Assembly: GCF_001648475.1 (NCBI RefSeq)
Contig: NZ_LXSQ01000032.1
Coordinates: 1-12,433 of the forward strand
DNA: 12,433 nt
Source of the DNA: Eikenella halliae
Lineage (GTDB): Bacteria; Pseudomonadota; Gammaproteobacteria; Burkholderiales; Neisseriaceae
Reading direction: 5' to 3'
The position numbers and the translations under genes are program-made. Shown one piece after another: positions 1 to 5,846 of this stretch (its first letter is position 1; each line of letters opens with the position of its first letter). The notes beneath the pieces were generated by a model, which searched no databases, was not told where the DNA came from, and saw only the letters and a program-made list of their open reading frames with translations.

Positions 1-52
1 TATAGTAAATTAAAAACAAAATAGTACAATATTCAACTTTGAAGGTCTAACC

Positions 53-403
53 ATGGCATACTCTGCGGACTTAAGGAACAAAGCTTTAAACTATTACGAA
101 CAATGCAAAAACATCAGCCAAACCGCAGCAACGTTTCACTTGTCAAGAAACACGCTTTACTTATGGATTCGCCTTAAAAAACAAACAGGCAGCCTAAAAC
201 ATCAAGTTACCGGTCTAAATGCCGTCAAATTGGATAGGCAAAAACTGGCTCAATATGTTGGGCAACACCAGGATGCCTATCTGCATGAAATCGCCAAACA
301 TTTTGATTGTACGCCAGCCGCCGTTTGCTATGCACTCAAACAGATAGGGATAACGCGCAAAAAAAGACCACCACTTACAAAGAACAAGACCCGGCCAAAG
401 TAA
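53..403 (+). CDS. IS630-family transposase, N-terminal part (orfA)
   Basis: This 116-residue frame carries the DNA-binding half of the transposase. Residues about 5-45 (AYSADLRNKALNYYE, then TAATFHLSRNTLYLW) look like the helix-turn-helix of IS630 proteins, with a second winged-helix-like stretch at about 75-100 (IAKHFDCTPAAVCYALKQIG). The ATG at 53 is preceded by GAAGG at about 40-44, an acceptable ribosome binding site. Alone it has no catalytic residues. It overlaps orfB by 97 bases, and a slip of one base backwards on the A run at 359-365 would join them into a protein of about 282 residues, the usual IS630 size. The short product may also act as a DNA-binding regulator; that is inference. 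Confidence 0.82.
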   Translation: MAYSADLRNKALNYYEQCKNISQTAATFHLSRNTLYLWIRLKKQTGSLKHQVTGLNAVKLDRQKLAQYVGQHQDAYLHEIAKHFDCTPAAVCYALKQIGITRKKRPPLTKNKTRPK

Positions 404-900
404 CGCATTATTTGACACAGCTGGCCGAATTTTCCGACTACCAACGTGTTTATTTGGATGAAACAGGATTTGACCGCTACCTGTTCCGTCCCTATGCCCG
501 CAGCCTGAAAGGGCAAATAGTGAAAGCGCAGATAAGTGGAAAAAGATACCAACGCTTATCTCTGGTGTCCGCACAAGTCGGCAACCGGCTGATTGCTCCG
601 ATGGTTTATCAAAATACGATGACCGGAGTCTTTTTTGAAGCGTGGTTTCAGCAATGCCTACTGCCCACATTGACTCAAAAATCGGTGATTATTTTAGATA
701 ATGCACGATTTCACCGTATAGGTGTCTTACGGGAAATGGCGGAAAAATTGGGACATAAGGTATTGCCTCTTGCACCCTATTCACCTGAACTCAATCCGAT
801 TGAGAAGGTGTGGGCGAATATTAAGCGGTATCTTCGAACCGTATTGTCTGATTACGCCCGATTTGACGATGCGTTACTGTCCTATTTTGATTTTAATTGA
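307..900 (+). CDS. IS630-family transposase, catalytic part (orfB)
   Basis: This frame encodes the DDE catalytic domain. Visible motifs are YLDETGF (first Asp, residue 51 of this frame), VIILDNARFH (second Asp, residue 131) and PYSPELNPIEKVWANIKR (Glu, residue 166). The last two are separated by 34 residues, the D34E spacing typical of IS630. The first ATG in frame (307) is probably not the real start: it lies well inside orfA, has no evident ribosome binding site, and the residues before about 20 look like read-through of the other frame. Expression most likely comes from -1 frameshifting or transcriptional slippage at 359-366. The fused protein would have its catalytic residues near 136, 216 and 251. 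The stop codon lies in the right terminal repeat. All catalytic residues are intact, so the copy may be active. Confidence 0.82.
   Translation: MYASRRLLCTQTDRDNAQKKTTTYKEQDPAKVTHYLTQLAEFSDYQRVYLDETGFDRYLFRPYARSLKGQIVKAQISGKRYQRLSLVSAQVGNRLIAPMVYQNTMTGVFFEAWFQQCLLPTLTQKSVIILDNARFHRIGVLREMAEKLGHKVLPLAPYSPELNPIEKVWANIKRYLRTVLSDYARFDDALLSYFDFN
359..366 (+). other. Probable frameshift site of the transposase (seven A then G)
   Basis: A run of seven A at 359-365 followed by G lies in the overlap of the two transposase frames. In the orfA frame it reads AAA AAA AGA; one base back it reads AAA AAG and continues into orfB. Such runs allow -1 ribosomal slippage or polymerase slippage, both known in insertion sequences. 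A sequencing or real one-base indel is the alternative. Confidence 0.6.
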
Positions 901-903
901 CTA

Positions 904-915
904 TAATTCACTATA
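904..915. repeat. Remnant of a Correia element terminus next to the IS right end
   Basis: The 12 bases TAATTCACTATA that start with the last TA of the IS are identical to the last 12 bases of the Correia element ending at 12247. This is what would be left on the right if the IS had inserted at the TA of a Correia terminus. The other half of that element would lie before base 1. The match is short, so this is inference. Confidence 0.5.
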
Positions 916-949
916 ATTTGGCTTGCTGTATAGGGGGATTTGTACACAA

Positions 950-979
950 AAGGCTACCTGAAAATTTTCAGGTAGCCTT
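950..979. terminator. Perfect DUS palindrome, bidirectional terminator
   Basis: A perfect 30-bp palindrome made of two head-to-head uptake sequences (951-962 and 967-978) with flanking A/T bases. It lies between the IS (plus strand) and the 3' end of the tatD gene (minus strand, ends 1067). Inverted DUS pairs commonly serve as Rho-independent terminators in Neisseriaceae. A short T-rich tract follows on each strand. Confidence 0.75.
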
Positions 980-1066
980 ATTTCTTTCGAACGCGGTAGC
1001 TAGGGGGAGGATTGAAGTTTCAGCACCGGTTGTATCGAAGCAGTACGCCAAGGCGGCACACTGATG

Positions 1067-1828
1067 TTAATCCGCTAAATTGAATAAGCGCAGGCAGTTG
1101 GCGGTGGTGGCTTGGGCGATATTTTCCAAGCTGTCGCCGCGCAGCTGGGCAACGAAGGCGGCGGTGTGGCGCACATAGGCCGGTTCGTTGGGTTTACCGC
1201 GTTTGGGAACGGGTGCTAGGTAGGGAGAGTCGGTTTCCACCAGCAGCCTGTCGAGCGGCACGTAACGGGCGGCTTCTTGGATGGCGGTGGCGTTTTTGAA
1301 GGTGACGATGCCGGAGAATGAGATGTAGAAGCCCAAATCCAAGGCCAGTTTGGCGGCGTGTACGTCTTCGGTAAAGCAGTGGATAACACCGGCGTGGGCT
1401 TGGTGTTCGCGCAGCAGGCGCATGGTATCGGCGGCGGCATCGCGGGTATGGACGACAAGCGGCAAGCCGCTGCGGTTGGCGGCTTCGATATGCAGGGCGA
1501 AGCGTTGGTGCTGCCAGGCCAAATCGCCTTTGCACCAATGATAATCCAGGCCGGTTTCGCCGATGGCCACCACTTTGGGCCGGGCGGCGCGTTCCAGCAG
1601 TTCTTCCAGGCTGAATTCTTCGGCTTCCGGGTCGTCGGGGTGGATGCCGACTGTGGCGTAGATGGTGGGGTGATTTTGGGCGATGGCGTGCACTTCTTCG
1701 AAGCTCTGCCGGCTCACGCTGATGGCGATGGCTTTATCCACGCCGGCCTCGGCCATGTTGGCGAGGACTTCAGGTAGCCTTTGGGCGAGGTCGGGGAAGT
1801 TGAGGTGGCAGTGCGAATCGATCAGCAT
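1067..1828 (-). CDS. tatD: TatD-family metal-dependent hydrolase (YcfH type)
   Basis: A 253-residue TIM-barrel metal-dependent hydrolase of the TatD family; relatives are 3'-5' exonucleases or DNases acting on DNA in the cytoplasm. The metal-binding set is complete: DSHCHL (His6, His8), GIHP (His63), GETGLDYH (Glu91), VVHTRD (His127), VIHCFT (His150) and VETDSPYLAP (Asp200). Length is normal. It is the last gene of the holB-pilZ-tatD run and begins 2 bases after the pilZ stop codon; no clear ribosome binding site precedes it, so translational coupling is likely. Position next to holB is that of E. coli ycfH rather than tatD itself, so the exact substrate is not settled. An in-frame uptake sequence at 1769-1780 encodes part of the N-terminal region. 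A DUS palindrome at 950-979 ends the transcript. Confidence 0.93.
   Translation of the reverse strand: MLIDSHCHLNFPDLAQRLPEVLANMAEAGVDKAIAISVSRQSFEEVHAIAQNHPTIYATVGIHPDDPEAEEFSLEELLERAARPKVVAIGETGLDYHWCKGDLAWQHQRFALHIEAANRSGLPLVVHTRDAAADTMRLLREHQAHAGVIHCFTEDVHAAKLALDLGFYISFSGIVTFKNATAIQEAARYVPLDRLLVETDSPYLAPVPKRGKPNEPAYVRHTAAFVAQLRGDSLENIAQATTANCLRLFNLAD
1769..1780 (-). repeat. DNA uptake sequence within tatD
   Basis: A perfect Eikenella-dialect uptake sequence on the minus strand, translated in frame as part of RLPEV near residue 17-21 of the TatD protein. Confidence 0.85.
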
Positions 1829-1830
1829 GG

Positions 1831-2190
1831 CTACATGGTGTAGGTGGCGCGGTCGGTGTGCACCAGGCCGGGCAGTTGGTCTTCGATGTAGTTTTTACAT
1901 TTGATGCCGGTTTCGTCGTCGCCGAAAGCGAGGCCTACGCCTTGCGGCTGGCCGTTGGTGGTACGGCTGAGGTTGATCCACACTACGCGGGTGCGCAGGA
2001 AGAATTTTTCTGGATTGTCAAACAGTTCCAATACCAACAGCACTTCTTCGCCCATTTTGAATTCGTCGTTGGTGGGCACAAAAATGCCGCCATACTCCAG
2101 AAACGGCATGTAGCTGTAGTAGGCGATGGGTTTGTCTTTGAGGCTGACGCTCATCATGCGGCCGGGGGCGCTGTCGGCGGGTGTGCTCAT
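1831..2190 (-). CDS. pilZ: Type IV pilus biogenesis protein PilZ
   Basis: A 119-residue single PilZ-domain protein. It resembles the founding type IV pilus protein PilZ of Pseudomonas (SVSLKDKPIAYYSYMPFLEY near the start, GGIFVPTN, VVWINL, GVGLAF, HTDRATYTM at the end). As in that subfamily, the RxxxR and D/NxSxxG signature for cyclic di-GMP is absent, so it probably does not bind the nucleotide but acts through protein partners at the pilus assembly machine (PilB in known cases). The ATG is preceded by AAGGAA with six bases between. It sits between holB and tatD, a gene order also known in Pseudomonas, and ends 2 bases before tatD. Membership in this operon supports the assignment. Confidence 0.9.
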   Translation of the reverse strand: MSTPADSAPGRMMSVSLKDKPIAYYSYMPFLEYGGIFVPTNDEFKMGEEVLLVLELFDNPEKFFLRTRVVWINLSRTTNGQPQGVGLAFGDDETGIKCKNYIEDQLPGLVHTDRATYTM

Positions 2191-2249
2191 GGGTATTTCC
2201 TTGTTTTAAGTAAGTAACGTTTATACAAAATAAATAACGGCTTGTTTTC

Positions 2250-3233
2250 TTAAAGCGGTTTGTTTTGCCAGAAAGCAAGGTAGTTAGTTAGCAAATTTTC
2301 AATCTGCATTCTAACACTTAAGGTATGCCGGCCGTAAGGGCTGAGGTGGTTTAGGGTGCGTACCAGTTGGAATAAGGTTGTCCCCCGGGTGCGGGAGGCT
2401 ACCTGAAAAATGGCGGCTTGGTGTTGCGGGTAGTAGAGCGGGGGCAGGTTTTGTTGGGCGAGCGCGGTGTCGGCCAGCCATTTGTGCAGCCAGTCGAGAA
2501 ACACGGCCAGCGGCCATTTTTGCTTGTCGAAGGCGGCGGCGTAATCCAGCATGGCCAACAGGCGCGGTTTGGCCAGCAGTTGGCACAGCTCTTCGCGCAT
2601 CGTGTCTTGCTCCGGCTCGGCTGCAAACAGCGGGGCGCCGCTGTGGAAGGCAAGCAGGGCTTCGGCTTGAGGGGTGTTTTGCGTTTTCAGGTAGCCTAAG
2701 GCTTCTTCGGCACTCGGGGCGGGCAGCAGGAAGGGGCGGCAGCGGCTTTTAATGGTGGGCAGCAGGCGGTCTTTGTTGTGGGTCACCAAAAGGAATACCA
2801 CCGATGCGGGCGGCTCTTCCAGCATTTTCAGCAGCGCGTTGGCGGCTTGGGTATTCATGGTTTCAGCGGGTTGCACCAGCACCACGCGCAGCCCGCCGCG
2901 CACGGAGCTTTTCAGTAGCGGTGATAGCACGGCGCGCACGGCGTCGATTTTGATTTGCAGCAGCTTGCGCGCGCTTTCGCCTTCGGCAGGCAGCTCGGGT
3001 GCGAGTTCGTAGTAGTCCGGATGACTGCCTTGGGCGAACAGATGGCACGAAGGGCAGCTGCCGCATGGCTGGTGTTCGGCCTGCGGCTGTTCGCACAACA
3101 GCGCCTGCGCCAGGTGGCGGGCAAACGCGGTTTTGCCGGTGTCACGCCGGCCGGTGAGCAACCAAGCGTTGGGGCGGTTGCCCCATTGGGCAGCCAACTG
3201 CCGCCAAGCGCATTCATGCCAAGGATAAATCAT
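2250..3233 (-). CDS. holB: DNA polymerase III subunit delta prime
   Basis: A 327-residue AAA+ clamp-loader subunit, part of the complex that loads the beta sliding clamp onto primed DNA. It shows a Walker A-like loop GRRDTGKT (residues 28-35), a four-cysteine zinc site (Cys47, 57, 60, 63) followed by HPDYYELAPE, the ANALLKMLEEPP stretch (131-142) and the SRC motif (163-165) that supplies the arginine finger. Length fits the family. Translation starts at ATG 3233; the ribosome binding site is weak (TTTTCC). pilZ follows after 59 bases on the same strand. Two uptake sequences lie in the coding region, at 2396-2407 and 2686-2697. Unlike E. coli delta prime, which has lost the Walker A lysine, this protein retains a GKT. 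Confidence 0.93.
   Translation of the reverse strand: MIYPWHECAWRQLAAQWGNRPNAWLLTGRRDTGKTAFARHLAQALLCEQPQAEHQPCGSCPSCHLFAQGSHPDYYELAPELPAEGESARKLLQIKIDAVRAVLSPLLKSSVRGGLRVVLVQPAETMNTQAANALLKMLEEPPASVVFLLVTHNKDRLLPTIKSRCRPFLLPAPSAEEALGYLKTQNTPQAEALLAFHSGAPLFAAEPEQDTMREELCQLLAKPRLLAMLDYAAAFDKQKWPLAVFLDWLHKWLADTALAQQNLPPLYYPQHQAAIFQVASRTRGTTLFQLVRTLNHLSPYGRHTLSVRMQIENLLTNYLAFWQNKPL
2396..2407 (+). repeat. DNA uptake sequence within holB
   Basis: Perfect AGGCTACCTGAA followed by AAA. It is read on the minus strand within the residues IFQVAS of the delta prime C-terminal region. Confidence 0.85.
2686..2697 (-). repeat. DNA uptake sequence within holB
   Basis: Perfect uptake sequence on the minus strand, translated in frame as LGYLKT in the middle of the delta prime subunit. 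Confidence 0.85.
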
Positions 3234-3245
3234 AGGAAAACGTGA

Positions 3246-3257
3246 AGGCTACCTGTA
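3246..3257 (+). repeat. Variant DNA uptake sequence before holB
   Basis: AGGCTACCTGTA, 11 of 12 bases of the Eikenella uptake sequence, in the leader just upstream of holB. Likely a decayed copy. Confidence 0.65.
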
Positions 3258-3277
3258 AAGAGATTAGCCGTTTAAAA

Positions 3278-3338
3278 ATAGAGTGAATGACAATAAGACT
3301 GCTACTGCGTTGGCTTGCCGCCATTTTAATCCGCTATA
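3278..3338 (+). repeat. Degenerate, internally deleted Correia element
   Basis: The right part, GCGTTGGCTTGCCGCC then TTAATCCGCTATA, matches pieces of the Correia element at 4092-4196 that are normally about 55 bases apart (GCGTTGGCTCGCC near its left end and TTAATCCACTATA at its right end). The left part (ATAGAGTGAATGACAATAAG) aligns only loosely with the left terminus. The result reads as a roughly 61-bp remnant in the dedA-holB gap. The right half is the better supported. Confidence 0.5.
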
Positions 3339-3343
3339 GCAAG

Positions 3344-3355
3344 AGGCTACCTGAA
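3344..3355 (+). repeat. DNA uptake sequence between dedA and holB
   Basis: A perfect single AGGCTACCTGAA, 21 bases after the dedA stop codon. No inverted partner close enough for a strong hairpin; the nearest copy (3246-3257) points the same way. Confidence 0.85.
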
Positions 3356-3375
3356 AACGAAGCAGGAGCGGCAGA

Positions 3376-4014
3376 CTAAGCCTTCTTCCCCCACTTGGCT
3401 TTGGCGATTTCTACCGCCATCGGCAGCACGGATACCACGATAATGCCGATCACCACCAAGCCGAAATTATTTTTCACCACCGGCAGCTCGCCGAAGAAGT
3501 AGCCCGCATAAGTGAGCAGCCCCACCCACATCAGCGCGCCGATGATATTGTAGCGGATAAAGCGGCCGTAATGCATTTTGCCCATGCCCGCCACAAAGGG
3601 CGCAAAGGTGCGCACAATCGGCACGAATCGCGCCAGAATAATCGTTTTGCCGCCGTATTTTTCGTAGAAAGCATGGGTTTTATCCAGATACTCGCGTTTG
3701 AACACGCGCGAATCCGGTTTGGCAAACAGCTTTTCGCCGAAATACTTGCCGATGGCGAAGTTTACCGCATCGCCAATCACTGCCGCCGCCAAGAGCAGCG
3801 CGGCCGCTATATGCACATTCATCCCGCCCAGCGCCGCCACCGCGCCGGCGGCAAACAAGAGCGAATCGCCCGGCAGGAAGGGCGTAACCACCAGCCCGGT
3901 TTCGCAAAACACGATAAGGAACAGGATGGCGTAAATCCACAGGCCGTAGGTTTGGGTAAGCTCGATGAGATGTTGGTCGATATGCAGGATGAAATCAATC
4001 AGGCTGGCAAGCAT
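3376..4014 (-). CDS. DedA-family inner membrane protein
   Basis: A 212-residue polytopic membrane protein of the DedA/VTT family. Family members affect proton-motive force and envelope integrity, and some translocate undecaprenyl phosphate or phospholipids. Key conserved residues are visible: Glu38 in VFCETG, Asp50 in FLPGD, GD at 81-82, and the FxPxxRTFxP segment with Arg129 and Arg135. These match positions essential in E. coli YqjA/YghB. Hydrophobic segments lie at about 25-60, 64-90, 152-175 and 184-204. I chose ATG 4014; a TTG four codons upstream (4026) is possible but neither has a good ribosome binding site, and relatives usually begin near MLxxLIDFILHID. The Correia element at 4092-4196 lies just upstream and may supply the promoter. 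Confidence 0.9.
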   Translation of the reverse strand: MLASLIDFILHIDQHLIELTQTYGLWIYAILFLIVFCETGLVVTPFLPGDSLLFAAGAVAALGGMNVHIAAALLLAAAVIGDAVNFAIGKYFGEKLFAKPDSRVFKREYLDKTHAFYEKYGGKTIILARFVPIVRTFAPFVAGMGKMHYGRFIRYNIIGALMWVGLLTYAGYFFGELPVVKNNFGLVVIGIIVVSVLPMAVEIAKAKWGKKA

Positions 4015-4089
4015 GGGGAAACTCAAATGAAAAGACGGGCAATAGGGCAGGGTAGGTTGAATGGGCGGCGTGCGAACCGGTTGGCAATG

Positions 4090-4095
4090 ATTATA
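4090..4095 (-). promoter_or_regulatory. Possible promoter -10 created at the Correia element edge
   Basis: On the minus strand the terminal TATA of the Correia element and the two adjoining genomic bases form a perfect TATAAT reading toward dedA, whose ATG lies about 75 bases downstream. The matching -35 (GTACTG with 17-bp spacing) is poor. Correia elements in Neisseria are known to provide promoters in this way; use here is inference. Confidence 0.4.
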
Positions 4096-4196
4096 GTGGA
4101 TTAAATTTAAACCAGTACAGCGTTGGCTCGCCTTGCCGTAACGTGTGTACTGTCTGCGGCCCGCCGCCTTGTCCTGATTTTTGTTAATCCACTATA
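4092..4196 (+). repeat. Correia repeat enclosed element (CREE), 105 bp, copy 1
   Basis: The element begins TATAGTGGATTAAATTTAAA and ends TTAATCCACTATA, the hallmark termini of the neisserial Correia element, with a core that reads GTACTGTCTGCGG and CGCCTTGTCCTGATTT as in the known family. Its 105-bp length is that of the short class without the internal IHF-site segment. It lies between the divergent side of dedA and the 3' end of ubiM. The core is almost identical to that of 12143-12247 in reverse orientation. Non-coding; in Neisseria such elements carry promoters and RNase III processing sites. Confidence 0.9.
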
Positions 4197-4203
4197 AAAT
4201 AGG

Positions 4204-4239
4204 GCTGCCGAATCGGGCGGATGCCCGAATATCGGCAGC
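4204..4239 (-). terminator. Strong hairpin, possible ubiM terminator
   Basis: GCTGCCGA (4204-4211) and TCGGGC (4213-4218) pair with GCCCGA (4223-4228) and TCGGCAGC (4232-4239) around the loop GGAT. It lies 146 bases after the ubiM stop codon. On the minus strand it is followed by CCTATTTTATAG, a modest T tract. It could be a terminator for ubiM or a structured RNA of unknown role. Confidence 0.45.
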
Positions 4240-4298
4240 GGGACGGACAGTAACTTCTGAATACGAAAAATAGAACCGTTTTGCGCTTTTCCCTATCA

Positions 4299-4363
4299 TT
4301 CTCAGGTTGTTATATCTCAAGGCCAATGTGGTTACCAATCTAGGCGGTAACGGAACCTGAGAA
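4299..4363. repeat. 65-bp nested inverted repeat after ubiM
   Basis: A 10-bp outer repeat, TTCTCAGGTT (4299-4308) and AACCTGAGAA (4354-4363), encloses an inner one, GTTACC (4331-4336) and GGTAAC (4346-4351). It starts 22 bases beyond the ubiM stop codon. It is unrelated to the uptake sequence and to Correia elements. It may be a small mobile repeat, a remnant of IS ends, or a 3' RNA structure. Confidence 0.5.
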
Positions 4364-4384
4364 GATTTGGGAGGCGGCTGCAGG

Positions 4385-5557
4385 CTAACCGGTGAGCTGC
4401 TTGGTAATCAGTTTTTTCACCGGCGGCAGGTGGTTGCTCAGGCGCAGTACGGTGTTGCGCAGGAATTTGGCGGGCGGGGTTTCGTTGGTGAAGAGTTTCA
4501 CCACGAAATTGGTGCCGTGATACAGCGCGCGGGTGTGCAGGATGTGTTTGGCTTCGTATTTTTCCAAAAGCTTGGTGTCGGCGATGTCTTGGCCGGAAGC
4601 GGCGGCCTGCACGATGAGGCCGGCCAGGATGTCGGCGCTGGCCAGACCGAGGTTGAAACCGTGGGCGGTTACGGGGTGCATGCCCACGGCGGCGTCGCCG
4701 ATGAGGGCGGTGCGGCGGGCGGAGAAGCGGCGGGCATGTACGCCGACCAGGGGATAGGTGTGGATGCTGCCGGCCGGGGTCATCTGGCCGAGCCTGCCTT
4801 GCAGGCGTTGTTCGAGATCGGCGGCCAGCGCTTCGGGGCTGAGCTCGGTGATTTCGTGCAGGCGGCGGTTGTCGATGGTGATGACGCAGTTGGTCATGTG
4901 TTCGCCCAGCGGCAGCAGGGCGATGGTGCGGCCGTAGCTGAAGCATTCGTAGGCGGTGTTTTCGTTGGAGGCGGTGTGGGAGAAACGGGCCACGAGCACG
5001 GTGCGGCCGAAGTCGTGCATGTCGGCGGCAATGCCGGCCTGGCGGCGGGTTTGCGAGAAGCGGCTGTCGGCGGCGACGAGCAGGCGGGCGGATACGGTGT
5101 CGCCGTTGTCGAGTAGGATGCTCACGCTCTCTTCGCCGTTGACGGCTTCCTGCACTTTATGGCCGGTGAGGAAATGGATGTTTTCATGCTGGCTGGCGGC
5201 TTGGTAGGCGGCGCGGCGGATGTCGTGGTTGGAAACGAGGAAACCGAGCTGGCCTTTGCCGTCGGTGGGCGGGGGGAAGTTGAGGGTGTAGGGGGAGCTG
5301 CCGTTGATGACTTTGGCGGCTTTGAGCGGGTAGATGCCTTCGGCGGGGAGGTTTTGCCAGATGCCGAGTCTTTCCATGATGCCGCGCGAGGGGTGGGTGA
5401 GGGCGATTTCGCGGCCGTCGTAGGGCGGGTTGGCCAGGGTTTCCTGGCTGCTTTGTTCAATGAGCAGGATGTTCAGGCCGCTGGGGGCGGCTGCGGCGGC
5501 GAAGCTGAGGCCGGCCGGGCCGGCGCCGATAACGACGATATCGCAAGTGTGCTGCAT
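4385..5557 (-). CDS. ubiM: FAD-dependent ubiquinone hydroxylase, UbiM-like
   Basis: A 390-residue flavoprotein monooxygenase of the UbiH/UbiF/COQ6 group, which hydroxylates the ring of ubiquinone precursors at the inner membrane. Signatures are the dinucleotide-binding GAGPAG (11-16) in an N-terminal beta-alpha-beta fold, DGREIALTH (47-55), a modified second motif LLVAADSRFSQTRR (159-172, where most relatives have GADG), and the FAD-ribityl motif GDAAVGMHPVTAHGFNLGL (287-305). The end LITKQLTG and the overall pattern agree with my recollection of neisserial UbiM, a broad-range hydroxylase described in Neisseria; UbiH or UbiF are the alternatives. The ATG follows AGAGGAG with a suitable gap. 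It appears to be a single-gene unit, with a TATAAT at 5599-5604 upstream and palindromes downstream. Confidence 0.88.
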   Translation of the reverse strand: MQHTCDIVVIGAGPAGLSFAAAAAPSGLNILLIEQSSQETLANPPYDGREIALTHPSRGIMERLGIWQNLPAEGIYPLKAAKVINGSSPYTLNFPPPTDGKGQLGFLVSNHDIRRAAYQAASQHENIHFLTGHKVQEAVNGEESVSILLDNGDTVSARLLVAADSRFSQTRRQAGIAADMHDFGRTVLVARFSHTASNENTAYECFSYGRTIALLPLGEHMTNCVITIDNRRLHEITELSPEALAADLEQRLQGRLGQMTPAGSIHTYPLVGVHARRFSARRTALIGDAAVGMHPVTAHGFNLGLASADILAGLIVQAAASGQDIADTKLLEKYEAKHILHTRALYHGTNFVVKLFTNETPPAKFLRNTVLRLSNHLPPVKKLITKQLTG

Positions 5558-5598
5558 GGTGGGGCTCCTCTTGGGTGGCAGGGAAATGGTTGTGCCGG

Positions 5599-5604
5599 AT
5601 TATA
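5599..5604 (-). promoter_or_regulatory. Possible promoter -10 for ubiM
   Basis: A perfect TATAAT on the minus strand 42 bases before the ubiM ATG. The region 17 bases upstream is GC-rich and has no convincing -35. Just upstream lies the small inverted repeat CCGCA/TGCGG (5605-5618). The leader would be about 35 nt. Confidence 0.4.
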
Positions 5605-5648
5605 CCGCAAGTATGCGGGCGGCTGCGGGGCGGGTGCGACGAAACTGG

Positions 5649-5688
5649 TTTCAGGTAGCCTTTACGAGGGGGGGAGGGCTACCTGAAA
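5649..5688. repeat. Inverted DUS pair 1 of the ubiM-smr gap
   Basis: TTCAGGTAGCCT at 5650-5661 faces the variant GGGCTACCTGAA at 5676-5687, giving a 12-bp stem (5649-5660 with 5677-5688) and a G-rich loop. It lies in the spacer between two divergently transcribed genes, where a terminator has no obvious gene to serve. Confidence 0.75.
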
Positions 5689-5761
5689 AATGGCGGCAGA
5701 TTGGGATTGTGTATCAACTCTTCGTATTTGCTTGGAGTAAGTGTGGAGAGGGTGGAGAGTT

Positions 5762-5802
5762 TTTTCAGGTAGCCTTTCTGTACGGCCAAGGCTACCTGAA
5801 AA
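5762..5802. repeat. Inverted DUS pair 2 of the ubiM-smr gap
   Basis: Two perfect uptake sequences, 5764-5775 and 5789-5800, in inverted orientation form a 15-bp stem (5762-5776 with 5788-5802) with an 11-base loop. Confidence 0.82.
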
Positions 5803-5846
5803 GTAGATAGGTTGGCATTGCCATGTTGCAGCATGAGGCTTCAAGT

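Larger units (their letters stand above)
1..905 (+). mobile_element. Complete IS630-family insertion sequence, copy 1
   Basis: The element is 905 bp with imperfect terminal inverted repeats at 1-32 and 874-905, which differ at only four positions within the first 31 (7, 16, 25 and 29). Both ends begin TATAGT, as expected for an IS630/Tc1-type element that inserts at and duplicates TA. Between them lies a transposase split into two overlapping frames (53-403 and 307-900), and the stop codon of the second frame lies inside the right terminal repeat, so the element is very compact. The first 28 bases of both ends resemble the ends of the Correia elements at 4092-4196 and 12143-12247. A second copy in the same direction begins at 12275. 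I cannot name the IS; family assignment rests on the DDE motifs and TA target. Confidence 0.85.

Noticed and set aside
1032..1076. CREE-like bases (GTTAATCCGCTAA) at the 3' end of tatD
   Set aside because: The similarity is short and the bases encode the natural end of TatD; not distinguishable from chance.
4367..5116. A 249-codon plus-strand frame opposite ubiM
   Set aside because: Gly/Val-rich mirror of ubiM codons without motifs; ubiM has all family signatures and a good ribosome binding site.
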